DNA of 6,931 nt from JBOGZI01 sp050697275 (GTDB taxonomy: Bacteria; Actinomycetota; Thermoleophilia; Solirubrobacterales; 70-9): contig JBOGZI010000174.1 of NCBI GenBank assembly GCA_050697275.1, forward strand, positions 1 to 6,931, read 5' to 3'. Shown piece after piece: positions 4,716 through 6,931 of this stretch. The position numbers and the translations under genes were made by a program. Under the pieces are notes generated by a model. That model was not told the origin of the DNA. It was given only the letters and a program-made list of their open reading frames with translations, and did no database searches. Positions within the stretch are counted from its first letter, which is position 1. Each line of letters starts with the position of its first letter.

Positions 4716-5854
4716 CAGTCGCCACCTCCTTCGCTTCCGCGTCGGGAGTGGCCCGGGGTCGCGGGTGCCGCCCCGGCGATCGCCGGCGCCTTCTCGCCCG
4801 GGGCGCCCGCCCCGGCCTCGAGGTGCTCGACCGGCTTGTCGGTGAGCTTCTCGACCTTCTCGATCAGTCCCTCCTGCAGCCAGACAGACTGCGCTCCCCG
4901 CAGGGTGGAGATCAGGATGTCGTCGATCCGGTAGTGCTCGATCGCGTTCTCGATCGCCGGCAGCGGCTCGGGGCTCATCGGCTGGCCGGTGGCGTCGATC
5001 TCCTCCCGGTACATCACGGCGAGGGTCGCCGCGAGGTTGCGGCAGACCTCCTCGCGGGGGGCGTCGCCGGAGCGCGGGCTGATGAACGTGTAGCGGTGCG
5101 GCCGCTCTCGGGCCCGTTCCCGCAGCCGCTGGATGAGGTCGGGGCTGTGGACGGTCCTGGTGGCGACCACCAGCGTGTGGGTGACGTCCCAGCGCACCGC
5201 GTCGTCGTCGACCCGGACCGGGATGTGCTCCACGGTGGGCTCGAAGCGGTCCTTCGCCCACTCGACCAGGTCCCTGCGCATCAGCCCGAAGCGCGTCTCA
5301 TAGAGGCAGGAAAGGAGCACGTGGTCGGGCCGCGCCGCGCGCACCGCGTCGTCCAGGGCAAGCGCGGGATCGGGGTCCATCACCGCGCCCTCGGCCTCGA
5401 TCCCGAACTCCGAGAGCACCTGCCGAGTGACGTCCACCCGGCTCTGCGCGGCGATCCGCCGCTCCTCGACGTCGACCAGCTGGCCGACGAGCGGCAGGTT
5501 CTGCGGGGCGACGACCGCGAAGTAGCTGGCCCCCGCGTCGGCGAGCTCCCGGGCGGCATGCAGCAGCTTGCGGCCCCCGGCCACCTCGTTGAGGAAGATC
5601 AGCACCCGCTCCACTCCCTCGCGGCGAACCTCCGGATCGGGGTCGCCGAAGGTGGCGATCTCGCGCTCCGCGACGACCTCCGAGGCGTGCTCGGAGGGCG
5701 TGCCGATGTCCGTGATCGCGGTCTCGCCCTGCTCCGGGGAGACCTGGGGATCCTCCCGCGCGGCCTGCTCGCCCTCGGGGGCGGCGTTCATCTCGTCGGT
5801 CCCCATATCCCGGGCCGCGCTGTCGCGCGCCCTCGCATCATGCTCGTCGGTCAC
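4715..5854 (-). CDS. Tandem universal-stress-protein-like (Usp/HUP fold) protein within the oxidase operon
   Basis: 379 residues from the GTG at 5854. That start overlaps the ctaD stop (GTGA, 4 bases) and has GGGAG about seven bases upstream. The first 75 residues are acidic, low in complexity and probably disordered. Two Usp-like alpha/beta domains follow. Domain 1 runs about 81-215, from R-V-L-I-F-L-N-E through H-A-A-R-E-L-A-D-A-G to D-H-V-L-L-S-C. Domain 2 runs about 223-350, from H-T-L-V-V-A-T-R-T through E-H-Y-R-I-D-D-I-L-I-S-T to V-E-H-L-E-A. The tail (350-379) is rich in Ala, Gly and Pro. The Gly-rich ATP-binding signature of classical Usp proteins (G-2x-G-9x-G-S/T) is not evident, so nucleotide binding is doubtful. 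No membrane segment is seen, so it should be cytoplasmic. Its place between two core subunits suggests a role in oxidase regulation or assembly; this is inference. Domain assignment is by eye. Confidence 0.8.
   Translation of the reverse strand: MTDEHDARARDSAARDMGTDEMNAAPEGEQAAREDPQVSPEQGETAITDIGTPSEHASEVVAEREIATFGDPDPEVRREGVERVLIFLNEVAGGRKLLHAARELADAGASYFAVVAPQNLPLVGQLVDVEERRIAAQSRVDVTRQVLSEFGIEAEGAVMDPDPALALDDAVRAARPDHVLLSCLYETRFGLMRRDLVEWAKDRFEPTVEHIPVRVDDDAVRWDVTHTLVVATRTVHSPDLIQRLRERARERPHRYTFISPRSGDAPREEVCRNLAATLAVMYREEIDATGQPMSPEPLPAIENAIEHYRIDDILISTLRGAQSVWLQEGLIEKVEKLTDKPVEHLEAGAGAPGEKAPAIAGAAPATPGHSRRGSEGGGD
4723..4731 (-). promoter_or_regulatory. Strong ribosome-binding site of ctaE
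   Basis: The - strand reads AAGGAGGTG at 4731-4723, seven bases before the ATG at 4715, inside the last codons of the preceding gene. It decides the ctaE start within a much longer open frame. Confidence 0.8.
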
Positions 5855-6930
5855 GTCGGCGCTCCCACCCCGGCGCGCTCGGGTGGCCGCACCTCGGCCT
5901 TCTCGCCGGCCATGATCGCGTGACGCGCCCCGGGCACGCCGTACTCGTAGGGCCCGCCGACCACGCGCGGGATCTCGGGGAAGTTGAAGATCGGGGGCGG
6001 TGAGGAGACCTGCCACTCGATCGTCTTCGCCCGCCACGGGTTCGGGCCGGCCTTCGGCCCGTAGCGCCAGCTGACGATCATGTTGTAGAGGAAGACGAGC
6101 TGGGCGGCGCCGAGCGTGAAGGCAAAGATCGAGATCGCCAGGTTCCAGTCGCCGAACTGCGCCGCGTAGTCGGCGACCCGCCGCGGCATCCCCTCCATGC
6201 CGATCCAGTGCATCGGCACGAAGGTGCCCCAGGTGCCGACCAGGGTGCCCCAGAAGTGGACCCGGCCGAGCCTCTCGTCGTACATGCGGCCGGTCATCTT
6301 CGGGAACCAGTGGTAGATCCCGGCGAAGATCGTGAACACCGAGCCGCCGAAGAGGACGAAGTGGATGTGGGCGACGACGAAGTAGGTGTCGGAGACGTGG
6401 ATGTCGATCGGGATCATCCCCAGCATCACGCCCGAGATGCCACCGATCGTGAAGGTGACGATGAAGGCGAGGGCGAACAGCATCGCGGTCGATCTCAGGT
6501 GGATCACCCCGTTGAACACCGTCCCCAGCCAGGAGAAGATCTTGATCCCGGTCGGGACGGCGATCAGCAGCGTCGTGATCATCATCGGCACCCGCAGCCA
6601 GCTGAACATGCCGGCGACGAACATGTGGTGCGCCCAGACCGAGTAGCTGAGGACGACGATCCCGATCAGCGCCAGCGCCATCAGCCGGTAGCCGAAGATC
6701 GGCTTGCGCGAGTTGGTGGAAATCACCTCGCTGACGATCCCGAAGCCCGGCAGCATCATGATGTAGACGGCCGGGTGGGAGTAGAACCAGAAGATGTGCT
6801 GGTAGCTGATCACGTCGCCGCCGAACGCGGACTCGAAGAAGTTCGTGTGGAGCACGCGGTCGAACAGGACCATGAACTGCACTCCCGCGATGAACGGCGT
6901 CGCCGCGACGACCAGCAGGGAGGTCGAGAG
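5851..6930 (-). CDS. ctaD: Cytochrome c oxidase subunit I, A2-type (5' end outside window)
   Basis: The 359 C-terminal residues of the catalytic subunit are present; the frame is open to the window edge, so the start is missing. An apparent GTG at 6882 is internal. This subunit reduces oxygen to water and pumps protons. Visible residues, numbered from the first complete codon: the CuB ligand His52 and Tyr56 of the His-Tyr cross-link in Y-S-H-P-A-V-Y (50-56, bases 6783-6763); the other CuB ligands His101-His102 in W-A-H-H-M-F; K-channel Lys130 in P-T-G-I-K; and heme ligands His188 and His190 in V-V-A-H-I-H-F. The motif has Tyr-Ser before His-Pro and Ala where A1 oxidases have Glu (G-H-P-E-V), the mark of A2-type enzymes such as the Rhodothermus caa3 oxidase. 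The stop overlaps the next gene by 4 bases, and ctaE follows. Confidence 0.96.
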   Translation of the reverse strand, partial: LSTSLLVVAATPFIAGVQFMVLFDRVLHTNFFESAFGGDVISYQHIFWFYSHPAVYIMMLPGFGIVSEVISTNSRKPIFGYRLMALALIGIVVLSYSVWAHHMFVAGMFSWLRVPMMITTLLIAVPTGIKIFSWLGTVFNGVIHLRSTAMLFALAFIVTFTIGGISGVMLGMIPIDIHVSDTYFVVAHIHFVLFGGSVFTIFAGIYHWFPKMTGRMYDERLGRVHFWGTLVGTWGTFVPMHWIGMEGMPRRVADYAAQFGDWNLAISIFAFTLGAAQLVFLYNMIVSWRYGPKAGPNPWRAKTIEWQVSSPPPIFNFPEIPRVVGGPYEYGVPGARHAIMAGEKAEVRPPERAGVGAPT

Positions 6931-6931
6931 G

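Noticed and set aside
4716..5261. Long N-terminal extension of CtaE
   Set aside because: The extension is a shadow of the Usp-like gene. The ATG at 4715 has a strong Shine-Dalgarno and gives the normal protein length.
4748..5923. 391-codon + strand frame
   Set aside because: It lies antisense to the Usp-like gene and has no recognisable domain; high-GC codon bias on the other strand explains its openness.
5855..6037. Upstream extension of the Usp-like protein to an ATG at 6037
   Set aside because: The added 61 residues are Arg-rich and fully overlap the conserved C-terminus of ctaD. The GTG at 5854 has a ribosome-binding site and a typical 4-base overlap.
1..6931. CRISPR array, tRNA or rRNA genes
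   Set aside because: No regularly spaced repeats, cloverleaf with a T-arm consensus or rRNA-like sequence was seen on either strand.

Overview
The window is high-GC DNA whose gene content and codon use suggest an actinobacterium. The layout of the oxidase genes and a Usp-like gene between them remind me of Thermoleophilia/Solirubrobacterales. That taxonomic guess comes from memory of the families and was not searched.

Left part (1-2610) looks accessory. It holds a cysteine-rich predicted lipoprotein gene (88-858, +), a complete-looking IS110-family element of the IS1111 subgroup (about 871-2151, transposase on the - strand), and a spacer with one 51-codon gene (2386-2541, +). Element ends can be proposed from the sequence: 13-bp subterminal inverted repeats (874-886 and 2132-2144), outer flanks of 3 and 7 bp, and a GTC trinucleotide present at both outer edges (868-870, 2149-2151). 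The roughly 160 bases between the transposase stop and the nearer end look like a guide ('bridge' or 'seeker') RNA. They contain an 8-base match to the junction at one end of the element and a 9-base match to the other end. On the RNA strand the second match ends exactly in the proposed core GAC, and the first contains GAC plus one further base. This is the most interesting signal in the window.

Right part (2611-6931) is chromosomal respiratory DNA. A two-CBS-domain protein (2611-3012, -) is divergent from a diheme c-type cytochrome lipoprotein (3131-3814, +). The cytochrome gene meets the end of an oxidase operon tail to tail with no bases between the stop codons. Read on the - strand, that operon is ctaD (cytochrome c oxidase subunit I, 5' end outside the window), a tandem Usp-like protein, ctaE (subunit III) and a small two-helix membrane protein. 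ctaD/usp overlap by 4 bases and usp/ctaE by 1 base, so translation is probably coupled. Subunit I carries a YSHPAVY motif in place of GHPEVY, which marks it as an A2-type heme-copper oxidase. The diheme cytochrome is a plausible membrane-anchored electron carrier to this oxidase; subunit II is not in the window.
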